From NCBI GenBank assembly GCA_965242565.1, contig OZ251457.1:1674001-1738000 (forward strand): a DNA stretch of 64,000 bases, in the 5' to 3' direction. Source of the stretch: CATQGW01 sp965242565. GTDB taxonomy: Bacteria > Chloroflexota > Dehalococcoidia > Bin125. Every line of letters begins with the position of its first letter. The stretch's first letter is position 1. The translations under genes and the position numbers were made by a program. The notes below the pieces were generated by a model, which saw only the letters and a program-made list of their open reading frames with translations, did no database searches and was not told the origin of the DNA. Positions 51,789 to 61,548 of this stretch are shown here, in pieces.

Positions 51789-53048
51789 CTAGTCGCCGGC
51801 CGGCTGCGCAACGGGCTCTGCGGCAGACTCGGCGGCGGCAGCGCGTGACTGCTCGGCTTTTTCCATCTGCTCGATGCCTTTGCGGAAGTCTTCGGGCATC
51901 TCTTTGCCGGAGTCGGCGAAGGCCTTGGCCATCGCCTTGCCGCCGGCGCCGAAGATGTCGAGCTGGCGCTGCTCGACGAAGTCGCGGGAGGCGACGAGGC
52001 GGTCGAGCTGTCCCTGGAAGCGCGGGGCGACGTAGCGCATGAGGAGTTCGTAGGAGCGCTCGGTCTGCTGAGTGCCGGCCCATTCGTGGGCCATGCCGAG
52101 CAGCCCGCCGACGCCGCCGGAGCGCTGCTGGAGCGCTTCGATCTGTTCGATGGCGTCCTGCGGGGAGCCGACGATGACCTGGTTGCGGTCGATGGCTTCC
52201 TCGATGGTGGGGGCCTGGGCGGCGAAGAGGCCGCCGGCGGCGTTGGGGTTGCCGGCGTCGCCGACGTAGGCGCGGGCGAGGTAGCCCTCGCGGGTTTCGG
52301 CGATGGCCTGCTCGCGGGTTTCGGCGATGTGGATGGCCATGACGACCTTCCAGTCGGCGCGGCTGACTGCCTGGCCGTGCTCATCGGCGGACTCTTCGGC
52401 CCAGTCCCAGACGCGGCGGAGTCCCTCGTCTTCCGCGCCGGCGACGGAGAGCAGGCCGATGCCGTGCTTGCCGGCGAGTTGCGGGCCGGCGGGGGTGAGG
52501 ATGACGGCGGCGGCCATTTCGGGGTGGGGGTCGGAGTACCAGGACATTTGCAGGCGGGCTTCGGTGAGAGAGAACCAGTCGGTCTGCATGGTGACCGGCT
52601 CGTCGTCGCGGGCGAGGCGGACGATGGCGTCGAGCGCTTCAGCCATGCGGCGGCGCTGGGTCTCGGGGGGGATGCCCATCTGGACGGCATCGGAGGTGAG
52701 CGCGCCAGGGCCGACGCCGAGCATGACGCGGCCGCGGGTCATGTGGTCGAGTTGGAGCAGGTCGTCGGCGACCATCAGGGGGTTGTGGTAGGGGAGGGAG
52801 ACGACGCCGGTGCCGAGCTTGATGTGTTTGGTGCGCTCGGCGGCGGCGGCGATGAAGATCATCGGGTTGGAGATGAGCTCGCGGGCGAAGGAGTGGTGCT
52901 CGCCGATCCAGGCTTCGTCGTAGCCGAGTTCGTCGAGCGTCTCGATTAGTTCCATGTCGCGCTTGAGGGCGAGGGTGGGGTGTTCGCCGACTCGGTGGAA
53001 GGGCGCGAGGAAGATGCCGAACTTCATGCGCTTGGGTCGCCAGGACAT
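51789..53048 (-). CDS. LLM class flavin-dependent oxidoreductase
   Basis: 419 residues: MKFGIFLAPFHRVGEHPTLAL, ELGYDEAWIGEHHSF, IKLGTGVVSLPYHNPLMVADD, RGRVMLGVGPGAL. This is the bacterial luciferase/limonene monooxygenase-like branch. ATG 53048 has GGAG seven bases upstream and is kept; ATG 53027 also fits the family. The last ~60 residues are a helical Ala/Glu-rich tail. Confidence 0.9.
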   Translation of the reverse strand: MSWRPKRMKFGIFLAPFHRVGEHPTLALKRDMELIETLDELGYDEAWIGEHHSFARELISNPMIFIAAAAERTKHIKLGTGVVSLPYHNPLMVADDLLQLDHMTRGRVMLGVGPGALTSDAVQMGIPPETQRRRMAEALDAIVRLARDDEPVTMQTDWFSLTEARLQMSWYSDPHPEMAAAVILTPAGPQLAGKHGIGLLSVAGAEDEGLRRVWDWAEESADEHGQAVSRADWKVVMAIHIAETREQAIAETREGYLARAYVGDAGNPNAAGGLFAAQAPTIEEAIDRNQVIVGSPQDAIEQIEALQQRSGGVGGLLGMAHEWAGTQQTERSYELLMRYVAPRFQGQLDRLVASRDFVEQRQLDIFGAGGKAMAKAFADSGKEMPEDFRKGIEQMEKAEQSRAAAAESAAEPVAQPAGD

Positions 53049-53133
53049 GGTGGTGCTCCGTTTCGTGCGGGTATCAGGGTAGCGGGGTTGGGATGTAGGC
53101 GCGGGTGGCTATGATTGGAAGGCGAGGCGCGAG

Positions 53134-53544
53134 ATGACAACGACAGCGGAACCGCGGGCGAGCGAGATCGTGGCGGAGCTCGAGGCACAGGGGTTGTGCG
53201 CTGCTGCGGAGCGGATTTCCTACCTGCTGAGCCTTGACGGCGACGATCCCGACGAGGCTCCAATTGACCGGCGGTCGTTGAGAGCGCTCGCGGATCTGTT
53301 GACTGGCGAGCCGCGACTGTCGCGGCCTCGGATCGGCGTTGGTCCGGACGGGTTGATGCACGCGGAGTGGGCGGCGGCGGACGGGCTGCTGGCGATGGAA
53401 TTTCTGCCGGACGGCGTGATTCGATTCTCGGGAGCGTTCGGCGCGCCGGATGCAGGAGCGCTGCGTCCGCCGGTCAGCGGCGCGCTGCCGGCAGCGGCGG
53501 CGCTCGCCGCCGTGCAACACCTCGTCAACTTGGTCGCGTGCTGA
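53134..53544 (+). CDS. unrecognised protein, first of a coupled pair
   Basis: 136 residues: an N-terminal helical part (ASEIVAELEAQGLCAAAERISYLLSL), a linker (PIDRRSLRALADLLTGEP) and a beta part (IGVGPDGLMHAEWAAADGLLAMEFLPDGVIRFSGAF). Its TGA shares one base with the ATG of the next gene. I know no function. The pair's size and coupling recall two-component toxin-antitoxin modules, but no toxin motif is visible. Confidence 0.72.
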   Translation: MTTTAEPRASEIVAELEAQGLCAAAERISYLLSLDGDDPDEAPIDRRSLRALADLLTGEPRLSRPRIGVGPDGLMHAEWAAADGLLAMEFLPDGVIRFSGAFGAPDAGALRPPVSGALPAAAALAAVQHLVNLVAC

Positions 53545-53966
53545 TGACCGGCGATCCACTGCCGGACGCTCACCATATCGCCCGCTATTGCAGCCCGCGG
53601 ATGGTTGAAGACGGTCTGCCGACATGGCGGGCGTTTGCGCCGAACGAGGAGGGTGGGGCGATCTCCGTGAATTGGCTGGAGTTCTTCGCCGCTCCCGATC
53701 TGCGATCCGCTGTCGATTTAATGCGCGTAACGTTCGGAGCGACGTATACGCTGAGAAGGAACGGGCGTTTCGCCGTTCTCAACGTCGGCCGCGCAAAACT
53801 GGCGGCGCTCCGATTGTCGCCGATCCGGATCGAACATGCGCCTACGGACGACAATCCGGCGCACGCGGAGGTGATTGGCGTGCCGCTGGAACCGATTGAC
53901 GTAGCGCGGACGCTGCGTCAGCTGGTAGCAGAGCGGGACGTTTTCGAGGCTGTTACGCCCTCCTGA
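53544..53966 (+). CDS. unrecognised protein, second of a coupled pair
   Basis: 140 residues beginning MTGDPLPDAHHIARYCSP, with PTWRAFAPNEEGGAISVNWLEFF, VTFGATYTLRRNGRFAVLNVG and HAEVIGVPLEPIDVARTLRQL. It appears to be a small enzyme-like domain with conserved His/Arg/Asn-Trp positions. Start set by the TGATG overlap with the preceding gene. Function unknown. Confidence 0.72.
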   Translation: MTGDPLPDAHHIARYCSPRMVEDGLPTWRAFAPNEEGGAISVNWLEFFAAPDLRSAVDLMRVTFGATYTLRRNGRFAVLNVGRAKLAALRLSPIRIEHAPTDDNPAHAEVIGVPLEPIDVARTLRQLVAERDVFEAVTPS

Positions 53967-54013
53967 GCGATCATATGCCTGCGCAACAGGCGGTTCCCGT
54001 GCGTGTCAGACAG

Positions 54014-56440
54014 TCAGGCGATGACGCCTTCGACTATGAGGGCGTCGAATTCGGACTGGGAGAGGTTGAGGATTTGGCGGAGGGCGTATTCGCTGTGCTC
54101 GCCGAGCATGGGGGCGCGGGTGAGGATTCGGTCCTGCTCGTGGGCGAAGCGGATCGCTTCGGCGTCCACGGCGATCCTGAATTTCGGATCGGTGGGTTGA
54201 TGCAGGTATTGGTAGTGGCGCTTGAATTGGTCGTCGATTTCCATCATGTCGCGGAGGTCTTCGACGGGACTGGCGGCGATGCCGGCGTTCTGTAAGAGTT
54301 CGGCGATTTGCCAGCGGTCGCGCGTTTTGGTCCATTCGATGACGAGCTCGTCAAGCGCGTCCTCGTTGGTTTTGCGTTGTTGGTGGGTTGCGAAGCGCGG
54401 ATCGGCGGCAAAGTCGGGGCGGCCGATTGCGGTTGCGAAGGCGGACCACTGGTTGTCGCCGTCGACGGCGATCGCGACCCAGCGATCGTCGGCATCGTGG
54501 TCGGGCGCGGTTGGGTAGACGCCGTGCGGGCACAGGTTGGGGTCGCGGTTGCCGGGGCGTTCGGGCAAACTCTCGTAGTGTGCGTAGCGCATCCACTCTG
54601 CGCCGCAAAGGGCGACGGTGGCGGAGAGTTGGGAAAGTTCGATTTCGCGTCCGCGGCCGGTGCGTTCGCGGGCGCGGAGCGCAGCGAGCACGCTGACGGC
54701 GAGCAGGTGGGGCGAGGTGAAATCGGGGTATGCGACGCCGACACCGCGCGGCTCGCGGTCGGGGAAGCCCATCAGGAAGTTCATGCCGGAGGCGGCCATC
54801 AGGAGGTTGCCGAGGGTGGGCAGTTTGCGCCAGGGGCTGTCGCCGCCGACGCCGGGCAGGTGGAGCAACACCAGGCCGGAGTTGCGCTCGCGCAGCTGCG
54901 CGTAGGGCAGGCCCATACGCTCCATCGAGCCGGCGCTGTAGTTGTTGACGATGACATCGGCCGTGGCGGCGAGATCGCGGAAGAGTTCTTTGCCGCGCTC
55001 GGTGCTGAGGTCGAGCGTGACCGACTTTTTGTTGGTGTTGGCGTCGTTGAAGAGGTCGGGAAGGTTGACGTCGAAACGTCCGCCGGGAATGGGCTGGTTG
55101 CGGACGGGGTCGATGCGGGCCATCGATTCGATTTTGATGACTTCCGCGCCGAAGTTGGCGAGGATGCGAGCGCCGAGCGGGCCGGCGGCGACCCAGGTGA
55201 GGTCGAGCACGCGGATGCCGGCGAGCGGTTGGAGCGGCATCGGCTGAGGGCTGGACGGTTGCGCGCCGTTATCGGCGGGCGGCGGTACGGGCGGCGCTGA
55301 GCCGAGTTTGGGCGCGGGCGCGATTGGCAACGGGGATTGGACGGGATCGAGCGGGCTGCGGCTGTAGCTCACCGTGTGTTGGAGGGCGGGGACGGCGATG
55401 CCGCGGAACTGTCCGGCGTGCTGGTAGTGTTCCGATTCGGCGAATTCGTCGAAGCTGTAGGTGGGCATGGCGGGGTGTCCGTCGGCCTGGAGCGCACGCA
55501 GGAAGTCGTCGCGGTTCATACGCGCGGCGAGTTGTTTGGCCAGGTCCTGCAACGGGTTGTCGAGGTACTGCCAGGCGGCGCGGTCGCCGGCGTGGAGCAC
55601 GAGCCAGTCGTCGGGCGTGAGGCCGTGCTCGATGCCCACGGCGTCGAGCAGCGGGAGGAAGGTATCGAGGCCGTCGCCGCGAATGTTGCAGGCGGCCCAC
55701 TTGCCGTCCAAGCAGCGGATCGTTTGGCTCAGGGCAGGGCGCGCGGGACGTTCTTTGCGCCAGAGCCAGACGTTGGGGTTGGAGGTTTGGACGAGCTGGA
55801 ACGATGTCGCTTCCTGCATTGAGATATCGATGTGTGCGCCGGGGCGCGCGGGAGAGCGATCGCGCCCGTGCAGACAAATCATCGCGGCGGTGGCGGCGGT
55901 GAGGCCGGTCATCGTGTGCGTGGTGTGAGCGGGTCCGCGCGTGGGCGGGTCGTCGGGGTGGCCGGAAACATGCAGCAGGCCGGCGGCGGCCTGGGTGGTG
56001 AGGTCGGTGGCGCGCCGGTTGCGGTTGGGGCCGCGTTGGCCGTAGGGAGTGGCGGAGATGTAGATCAGGTGCGGGTTGACGGCGCGGAGATCGTCGTAAC
56101 CGAGTCCGAGCGCGGTCAGCTCGCCGGGTTGGCGGGTTTCGATCAGGATGTCGGCGGCGCGGGCGAGTTGGCGGAGTTGAGTTACTCCGCTCTGCGTTTC
56201 GAGATCGACGACGAGAGAATGTTTGTTGGCATTGAAGTACAGGTGCTGATACGAACGCTCCGATCCAGGCTGGTCGTCAACGAACGGCGCTTGCCGCCGT
56301 GTATTCACGCCGCCGGGCGGCTCGATCAGCGTGACTTCCGCGCCGAGGTCGGCGAGCAGTCGTCCGGCGAGCGCTGCGCGATTGTCGGCGAGGTCGAGTA
56401 CGCGGACGCCGTCGAGCGGGAGTGGATTGTCGGGAGGCAT
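54014..56440 (-). CDS. two-domain CaiB/BaiF-type (family III) CoA transferase
   Basis: 808 residues made of two CoA-transferase family III units: 1-~375 (LDGVRVLDLADNRAALAGRLLADLGAEVTLIEPP) and ~405-808 (LAGIRVLDLTWVAAGPLGARILANFGAEVIKIE), joined by a Pro-rich linker. The second unit has the catalytic Asp (D573, GVAYPDFTSP). The matching place in the first unit reads HTTHT, so that half seems catalytically dead. Last gene of the operon; it may activate a carboxylic acid as its CoA ester before or after the carboxylases. Confidence 0.88.
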   Translation of the reverse strand: MPPDNPLPLDGVRVLDLADNRAALAGRLLADLGAEVTLIEPPGGVNTRRQAPFVDDQPGSERSYQHLYFNANKHSLVVDLETQSGVTQLRQLARAADILIETRQPGELTALGLGYDDLRAVNPHLIYISATPYGQRGPNRNRRATDLTTQAAAGLLHVSGHPDDPPTRGPAHTTHTMTGLTAATAAMICLHGRDRSPARPGAHIDISMQEATSFQLVQTSNPNVWLWRKERPARPALSQTIRCLDGKWAACNIRGDGLDTFLPLLDAVGIEHGLTPDDWLVLHAGDRAAWQYLDNPLQDLAKQLAARMNRDDFLRALQADGHPAMPTYSFDEFAESEHYQHAGQFRGIAVPALQHTVSYSRSPLDPVQSPLPIAPAPKLGSAPPVPPPADNGAQPSSPQPMPLQPLAGIRVLDLTWVAAGPLGARILANFGAEVIKIESMARIDPVRNQPIPGGRFDVNLPDLFNDANTNKKSVTLDLSTERGKELFRDLAATADVIVNNYSAGSMERMGLPYAQLRERNSGLVLLHLPGVGGDSPWRKLPTLGNLLMAASGMNFLMGFPDREPRGVGVAYPDFTSPHLLAVSVLAALRARERTGRGREIELSQLSATVALCGAEWMRYAHYESLPERPGNRDPNLCPHGVYPTAPDHDADDRWVAIAVDGDNQWSAFATAIGRPDFAADPRFATHQQRKTNEDALDELVIEWTKTRDRWQIAELLQNAGIAASPVEDLRDMMEIDDQFKRHYQYLHQPTDPKFRIAVDAEAIRFAHEQDRILTRAPMLGEHSEYALRQILNLSQSEFDALIVEGVIA

Positions 56441-56468
56441 GATGTGCTCCTTGCCGCGCGCGGCGGCG

Positions 56469-59400
56469 CTACCAGGTATCGATGTTGGGGCGGCGGCCGC
56501 GGCGGATGGGGTGGGGATTTTCGCAGGCCATGAGGCCGCGGACGATCCAGCGGCGGGTGTCGGCGGGGTCGATCACGCCGTCGTTTTCGTGTACGGCGGC
56601 GGCGTTGACGCCGCGGCCGCGGCGGTAGGCTTCGGCGACCAGTTCTTCGTAGCGGGCGGCGCGTTGGTCGACGTCCTGGATGGCGGCGAGCTCGGCGCGC
56701 TGTCCGAGGCGGACGGCGGCTTCGAGGTTCATGCCGCCCAGCTCGGCGGTGGGCCAGGCGAGTGCGAAGAGCGGGGCGCGGGAGCTGCCGGTCATCATCG
56801 CCTGGGCGGCGAGGCCGTAGGATTTGCGGAGGATGATGGTGAAGCGAGGCGATTGGGCGTTGGCCAGCGTGACGAACACGTTGTTGCACTTGCGGGCGAG
56901 TCCGGTGCGTTCGACGTCGGGGCCGACCATCATGCCGGTGGTATCGACAAGCACGACAATGGGGATATTGAAGCAGTCGCAGAGTTGGGCGAAGCGGCAG
57001 AGTTTGTCTGCGCCGGGGCTGTCGACCGCGCCGCCGAGGTGTTCGTTGTTGTTGGCGATCAGGCCGATGGGGTGGCCTTCGATGCGGATCAGGGAGGTGA
57101 TAATGCCGACGCCGAATTCGGCGCGGAGCTCGAGGACGGAGCCGGTGTCGGCCAGCTGCTCGATTACTTTGCGGACGCTGAAGGGGCGCTTGCGGTTTTC
57201 GGGGATGGCGTGTCGGAGCAGGCGTTGGTCGACGCAGTCCCAATCGGGGATTGGGCCCTGGAAGTAGGAGAGGTATTGTTTGGCGGCATCGATGGCTTCG
57301 TACTCGTCGTCGACGAGGATATCGACGCTGCCGGCGGGGCCGAGGTCGGACATGGGGCCGATTTCTTCGGGGGTGAAGAGGCCGAGGCCGCCGCCTTCGA
57401 TGGTGGCGGGGCCGCCCATGCCGATGTTGGCGTCGCGGGTGGCGATGATGCAGTCGGTGATACCGAGGATTGAGGCGTTGCCGGCGAAGGTGCGGCCGGC
57501 GGTGATGCCGATCATCGGGACGGTGCCGCTGATGCGAGCCATCATGTCGTAGGTGGGCACCCATTGTCCGGCGGCGGAGATATCGGAGAAGTCGGTATCG
57601 CCGGAGCGTCCGCCGGCGCCTTCGGCCCAGACGATTAGCGGGGTGGCCTGTTCGTCGGCGAACTTGATGATGCGGTCGGTTTTCTGGTGACCCATCATGC
57701 CCTGGGTGCCGGCCCAGACGGTTTCGTCGTACATGGCGACGAGGGTGGTTGCGCGGTCTTCGGGGAAGAGGTCGCCGTTGACGGTACCGATGCCGGTGAT
57801 CATGCCGTCGGCGGGGGCGCGGCGTCGCATTTCGTCGTCGGACATGATGCGGTGGCGGGCGGGGAGTACGAGTGCGCCGAATTCGATCCAGCTGTCGGGA
57901 TCGACGAGGTCGGCGAGGCTTTCGCGCTGGGTGCGCTTGCCCTTGGCGTGGCGCTGTTCAACCCATTCGCGGCGGTTTTCGTCTTCGCCGAGGGCGAGGA
58001 TGTCGAGGAGTTCCCGGAGGTCGGGGCGGATGTAGTCGAGATCGATTTGCTCCTCGGTATCCTCGATTGCGTCGCCGACTTCGGCCGGTTCGACGAATGC
58101 CAGGGGGTGGCCTTCGTAAACGACATCGCCCTGGGTCACGGTGAGCTGGCGCAGGTAGCCGGCGATGTCGGACTTAATGACGTGCTCCATTTTCATGGAG
58201 TCCATGACGAACAGTTGCTGGCCCCGGCGCACGGCGTCGCCCTCGGCGACGACGATTTCGATGATGGTGCCCTGTAGCGGGGAGCGGACGGGTTCGGTGT
58301 TGGGCGGTCCGACGACATCGGCGACCGGGTGTGCGCCGGGCGCGACGGCGGCGACGGCGCTTTGGGTGCGCGTGCCGCCGCCTTCGCGGAAGTAGTTGAG
58401 GCCGGCGAGCGGGTCGCGGGTGTCGAGCTGCGCGCCGGCCAGTCCGGCGGCGTCGCGCGGTGGTTCCTCAGCTGCCGCCGGCGCGGCGAGATCGGCGCTG
58501 TGGTCGTCTACCCAGCGTGTGTAGATGGTTCCGTTTGCGAAGTCGTCGTGGGCGAGCGCGCGGTCGAGGAAGCCGAGGTTGGTTTCGACGCCGTCAATGC
58601 GGAATTCGGCGAGCGCACGTCGGGCGCGGGCGACGGCGTCGGCGAAGTCGTCGGTTGGGGAGTGGGCGATCAGTTTGGCGAGGAGGGAGTCGAAGTTTGG
58701 GTTGGAGGCGTAGCCGGGGTAGCCGTAGCCGTCGATCCGGACACCGGGTCCGGCGGGCGGCTCGTAGGCGGTGAGCATCCCGCCGGCGGGGCGGACCTCG
58801 CCATCGGCCTCGATTCGCTCCATGTTGACGCGGGTCTGGATTGCGTAGCCGCGCGGGGCAGGGATGTCGGTTTGGGTGAGGCCGAGATCGGCGAGCAATT
58901 GTCCGGCGGCGATGCGGAGTTGGGCGCGGACGAGGTCGATACCGACGACTTCTTCGGTGACGGTGTGCTCGACCTGGAGGCGGGGGTTGGTTTCGATAAA
59001 GGCGAATTCACGCTCGTCGTCTGCGTCGACGAGGAACTCGAAGGTGGCGAGGCTGCGATAGCTGACGGCGGCGGCGATGCGGGCGGCGGCGGCGGTGAGG
59101 CGCGCTCGGGCGTCGGGACTGAGGGATGGGCTGGGCGCCCATTCGACGACTTTCTGGTGGCGGCGCTGGAGGCTGCATTCGCGCTCGCCGAGATGGGCGA
59201 CGGCGCCGCTTCCGTCGCCGATGACCTGCACCTCGATGTGGCGCGCGCGGGGGAGCAGGCGTTCGACGATGACGGCGGGGTCGCCGAAGGATGCGGCGGC
59301 TTCGGATTGGCAGCGGGCGTAGGCTTCTTCGAGCTGGTCGGAGGCGGTGACGACGCGCATGCCGCGTCCGCCGCCGCCGGCGACGGCCTTGATCATCATT

Positions 59401-59861
59401 GCGCCGCCGTTGAGCGATGCGAAGAAGGCCTGCGCTTCGCTGAGGCTGACGGGGGCGGCGCTGCCGGGCAGGACAGGGACGCCGAGCTCGTCGGCGAGGG
59501 CGCGAGAGCGGGCTTTGTCGCCGAAGAGTTGGAGCGCTTCGACGGAGGGGCCGACAAAGGCGATGCCTTCTTCGGCGCAGCGGCGGGCGAGTTGGGCGCT
59601 TTCGGCGAGGAAGCCGTAGCCGGGATGGAGGGCGTCGCAGTCGGTCGTTTTGGCGGCGGCGATGATGGCTTCGATGTCGAGGTAGGCGCGTGCGCCGACG
59701 GCGTTGAGGGGGTGCGCTTCGTCGGCGCGGCGCACATGCAGGGAGGCGGCGTCGTCCTGGGAGTGGACGGCGATGGCGGGGATGCCCAGTTCGCGCGCGG
59801 CGCGGATGATTCGGATGGCGATTTCGCCACGGTTGGCGATGAGGAGTTTGTTGATGGGCAT
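56469..59861 (-). CDS. fused acyl-CoA carboxylase (biotin carboxylase, BCCP, carboxyltransferase)
   Basis: 1130 residues. Biotin carboxylase 1-~450 (KLLIANRGEIAIRIIRA, KAVAGGGGRGMRVV, HIEVQVIGD, FIETNPRLQVEHTVTE). Biotinyl domain ~520-595 with Lys557 in MDSMKMEH. Carboxyltransferase ~610-1130 (GGRSGDTDFSD, GMGGPATIEGGGLG, YGLAAQAMMTGS). All activities in one chain could carboxylate acetyl- or propionyl-CoA-like substrates, or a long-chain one. ATG 59861. It lies after the separate carboxyltransferase gene with a repeat in the gap. Confidence 0.93.
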   Translation of the reverse strand: MPINKLLIANRGEIAIRIIRAARELGIPAIAVHSQDDAASLHVRRADEAHPLNAVGARAYLDIEAIIAAAKTTDCDALHPGYGFLAESAQLARRCAEEGIAFVGPSVEALQLFGDKARSRALADELGVPVLPGSAAPVSLSEAQAFFASLNGGAMMIKAVAGGGGRGMRVVTASDQLEEAYARCQSEAAASFGDPAVIVERLLPRARHIEVQVIGDGSGAVAHLGERECSLQRRHQKVVEWAPSPSLSPDARARLTAAAARIAAAVSYRSLATFEFLVDADDEREFAFIETNPRLQVEHTVTEEVVGIDLVRAQLRIAAGQLLADLGLTQTDIPAPRGYAIQTRVNMERIEADGEVRPAGGMLTAYEPPAGPGVRIDGYGYPGYASNPNFDSLLAKLIAHSPTDDFADAVARARRALAEFRIDGVETNLGFLDRALAHDDFANGTIYTRWVDDHSADLAAPAAAEEPPRDAAGLAGAQLDTRDPLAGLNYFREGGGTRTQSAVAAVAPGAHPVADVVGPPNTEPVRSPLQGTIIEIVVAEGDAVRRGQQLFVMDSMKMEHVIKSDIAGYLRQLTVTQGDVVYEGHPLAFVEPAEVGDAIEDTEEQIDLDYIRPDLRELLDILALGEDENRREWVEQRHAKGKRTQRESLADLVDPDSWIEFGALVLPARHRIMSDDEMRRRAPADGMITGIGTVNGDLFPEDRATTLVAMYDETVWAGTQGMMGHQKTDRIIKFADEQATPLIVWAEGAGGRSGDTDFSDISAAGQWVPTYDMMARISGTVPMIGITAGRTFAGNASILGITDCIIATRDANIGMGGPATIEGGGLGLFTPEEIGPMSDLGPAGSVDILVDDEYEAIDAAKQYLSYFQGPIPDWDCVDQRLLRHAIPENRKRPFSVRKVIEQLADTGSVLELRAEFGVGIITSLIRIEGHPIGLIANNNEHLGGAVDSPGADKLCRFAQLCDCFNIPIVVLVDTTGMMVGPDVERTGLARKCNNVFVTLANAQSPRFTIILRKSYGLAAQAMMTGSSRAPLFALAWPTAELGGMNLEAAVRLGQRAELAAIQDVDQRAARYEELVAEAYRRGRGVNAAAVHENDGVIDPADTRRWIVRGLMACENPHPIRRGRRPNIDTW

Positions 59862-59907
59862 GTGTGTCCTTCCGGGCGTGGACAGGATAGGGGCGGGGCG
59901 GGGGTGG

Positions 59908-59928
59908 TTCCCGCTCGGGGGCGGGAAT
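59908..59928. repeat. GTTCCCGC/GCGGGAAT palindromic repeat between carboxylase genes
   Basis: Imperfect copy of the ATTCCCGC/GCGGGAAT palindrome followed by GACGGG, within the 99-base gap of the operon. It could form a hairpin in the transcript. Confidence 0.75.
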
Positions 59929-59960
59929 GACGGGTGGAGGGGGCGGAATGGCGGGGGGTG

Positions 59961-61523
59961 TCAGGGGAGGTAGGGGATGCGGGTGGTGGGGCCGAGTTGG
60001 GCGGCGATGTGGGGCTGGGCGTCGCGGACGAAGTCGACGAGCAGTGGGCGGGTTTCGCGGGGGTCGATGATGTCTTCGATGCCGAAGGCGTGGGCGGTGC
60101 GGAGAGGGGAGCGGATTTCGTTGAGGCGTTCTTCGATTTCGAGGCGCTTTGCTTCGGGGTCGGGGGCATCGCGGATCTCACGTCGGTAAGCGGCGGAGAC
60201 GCCGCCTTCGATGTGCATGGATCCCCACTGGGCGGAGGGCCAGGCGTAGCGGCGGTAGAGGGCGTTGCCGCGTCGGTACTGGAGGCCGCCGGCGACGCCG
60301 AAGGCCTGGCGGGTGATGAAGACGAGGTAGGGCATTTGGGAGAGACGGGTGAGGAGCATGAGGCGCGCGCCGGTGCGGATCAGTCCGGTGCGCTCGTCGG
60401 CGGGGCCGACCGAGAAGCCGGGTTCGTCGCAGAAGTAGACGAGCGGGAGGTGGAAGGTGTCGCAGAGTTGGACGAGGCGGCTGATTTTTTCGGCGGCCTG
60501 CTTGTTGGTGGAGCCGCCGTTTTCGCGGGGGTTGTTGATCATGACGCCGACGGGGTAGCCGTCGACGCGGGCGAGGCCGGTGATGCGGGATTTGCCCCAG
60601 TGGGGCTGGATTTCGAAGAAGGAATCGCGGTCGAGGGTGAGGTCGAGGATTGTGCGCGGGTTGTAGATGCGTCGGCGGTTGCGGGGGATGAGGGAGAGGA
60701 GGGCCTGTTCGCGGCGTTCGGGGTCGTCGGCGGGTTCGGCGCGCGGGGGGGCTTCCCAGACGTTTTGGGGGAGGTAGCTGAGGAAGCGGCGGGTTTGCTG
60801 CATGGCGTCGGCTTCGCTTTCGGCGAGGTTTTGGACGACGCCGGTTTCGTAGATGTGGACCTGTTCGCCGCCGAGTTCTTCTTTGCTGATTTCGAGTCCG
60901 CGTCCGGCTTTGACGACAGGCGGGCCGCCGATGAAGAGTTGGCTGGTGTTTTCGACCATCACGTTGAAGTGGCAATCGGCGGCGATGACGGCGGGGCCGC
61001 CGGCGACGGAGCCGAGCACGACGGAGACGACGGGGGAGCGCCAGAGGAGGTCGTCGACGCCTGTGCCGCCGCCGATTTCGGGGCCGACGACGTAGGTGCG
61101 GCCGAGTTCTTCAAAGTGCCGGACGCTGCCGCCGGTGGCGTCGAGCAGGCGGACGAAGGGGATGCGGTTCATGTAGGCGTGGCGGATGGCCCAGCTGCCT
61201 TTTTCGCCGACGAAGCCGTCGGCGGAGCCGCCGCGGATGGTGAAGTCGTCGCCCTGCACGGCGACTTTGCGCCCGTTGATTTGGGCGACGCCGACGACGC
61301 TGTTGGCGGGGGTGAGGGCGGCGAGGTCGTTGCCGTCCCACTGGGGTTTGCCGGCGAGGACGCCGGTCTCGGCGAAGCCGTCGGGGTCGACGAGGAGGTC
61401 GATGCGTTCGCGGACGGTGAGCTTGCCGCGGCCCTTATGGAAGGCGACGTTGTCGGGTCCGCCCATCTGGCGGGCGAGTTCGGCGCGGCGCTCGATTTCG
61501 TCCAGTTCGCGTTGCCAGGACAT
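59961..61523 (-). CDS. acyl-CoA carboxylase carboxyltransferase subunit
   Basis: 520 residues of the propionyl-/methylcrotonyl-CoA carboxylase beta type: GRGKLTVRERIDLLVD, GSWAIRHAYMNRIPFVRLLD, GGTGVDDLLWRSPVVSVVLGSVAGGPAV, ENGGSTNKQAAEKISRL, QAFGVAGGLQYRRG. It has no biotin domain and would need the biotin carboxylase/BCCP part of the fused neighbour. Two carboxyltransferases beside one biotin unit suggest two acyl-CoA substrates. Confidence 0.92.
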   Translation of the reverse strand: MSWQRELDEIERRAELARQMGGPDNVAFHKGRGKLTVRERIDLLVDPDGFAETGVLAGKPQWDGNDLAALTPANSVVGVAQINGRKVAVQGDDFTIRGGSADGFVGEKGSWAIRHAYMNRIPFVRLLDATGGSVRHFEELGRTYVVGPEIGGGTGVDDLLWRSPVVSVVLGSVAGGPAVIAADCHFNVMVENTSQLFIGGPPVVKAGRGLEISKEELGGEQVHIYETGVVQNLAESEADAMQQTRRFLSYLPQNVWEAPPRAEPADDPERREQALLSLIPRNRRRIYNPRTILDLTLDRDSFFEIQPHWGKSRITGLARVDGYPVGVMINNPRENGGSTNKQAAEKISRLVQLCDTFHLPLVYFCDEPGFSVGPADERTGLIRTGARLMLLTRLSQMPYLVFITRQAFGVAGGLQYRRGNALYRRYAWPSAQWGSMHIEGGVSAAYRREIRDAPDPEAKRLEIEERLNEIRSPLRTAHAFGIEDIIDPRETRPLLVDFVRDAQPHIAAQLGPTTRIPYLP

Positions 61524-61548
61524 GATTCGCTCCGTGGTTGACGCGCGC

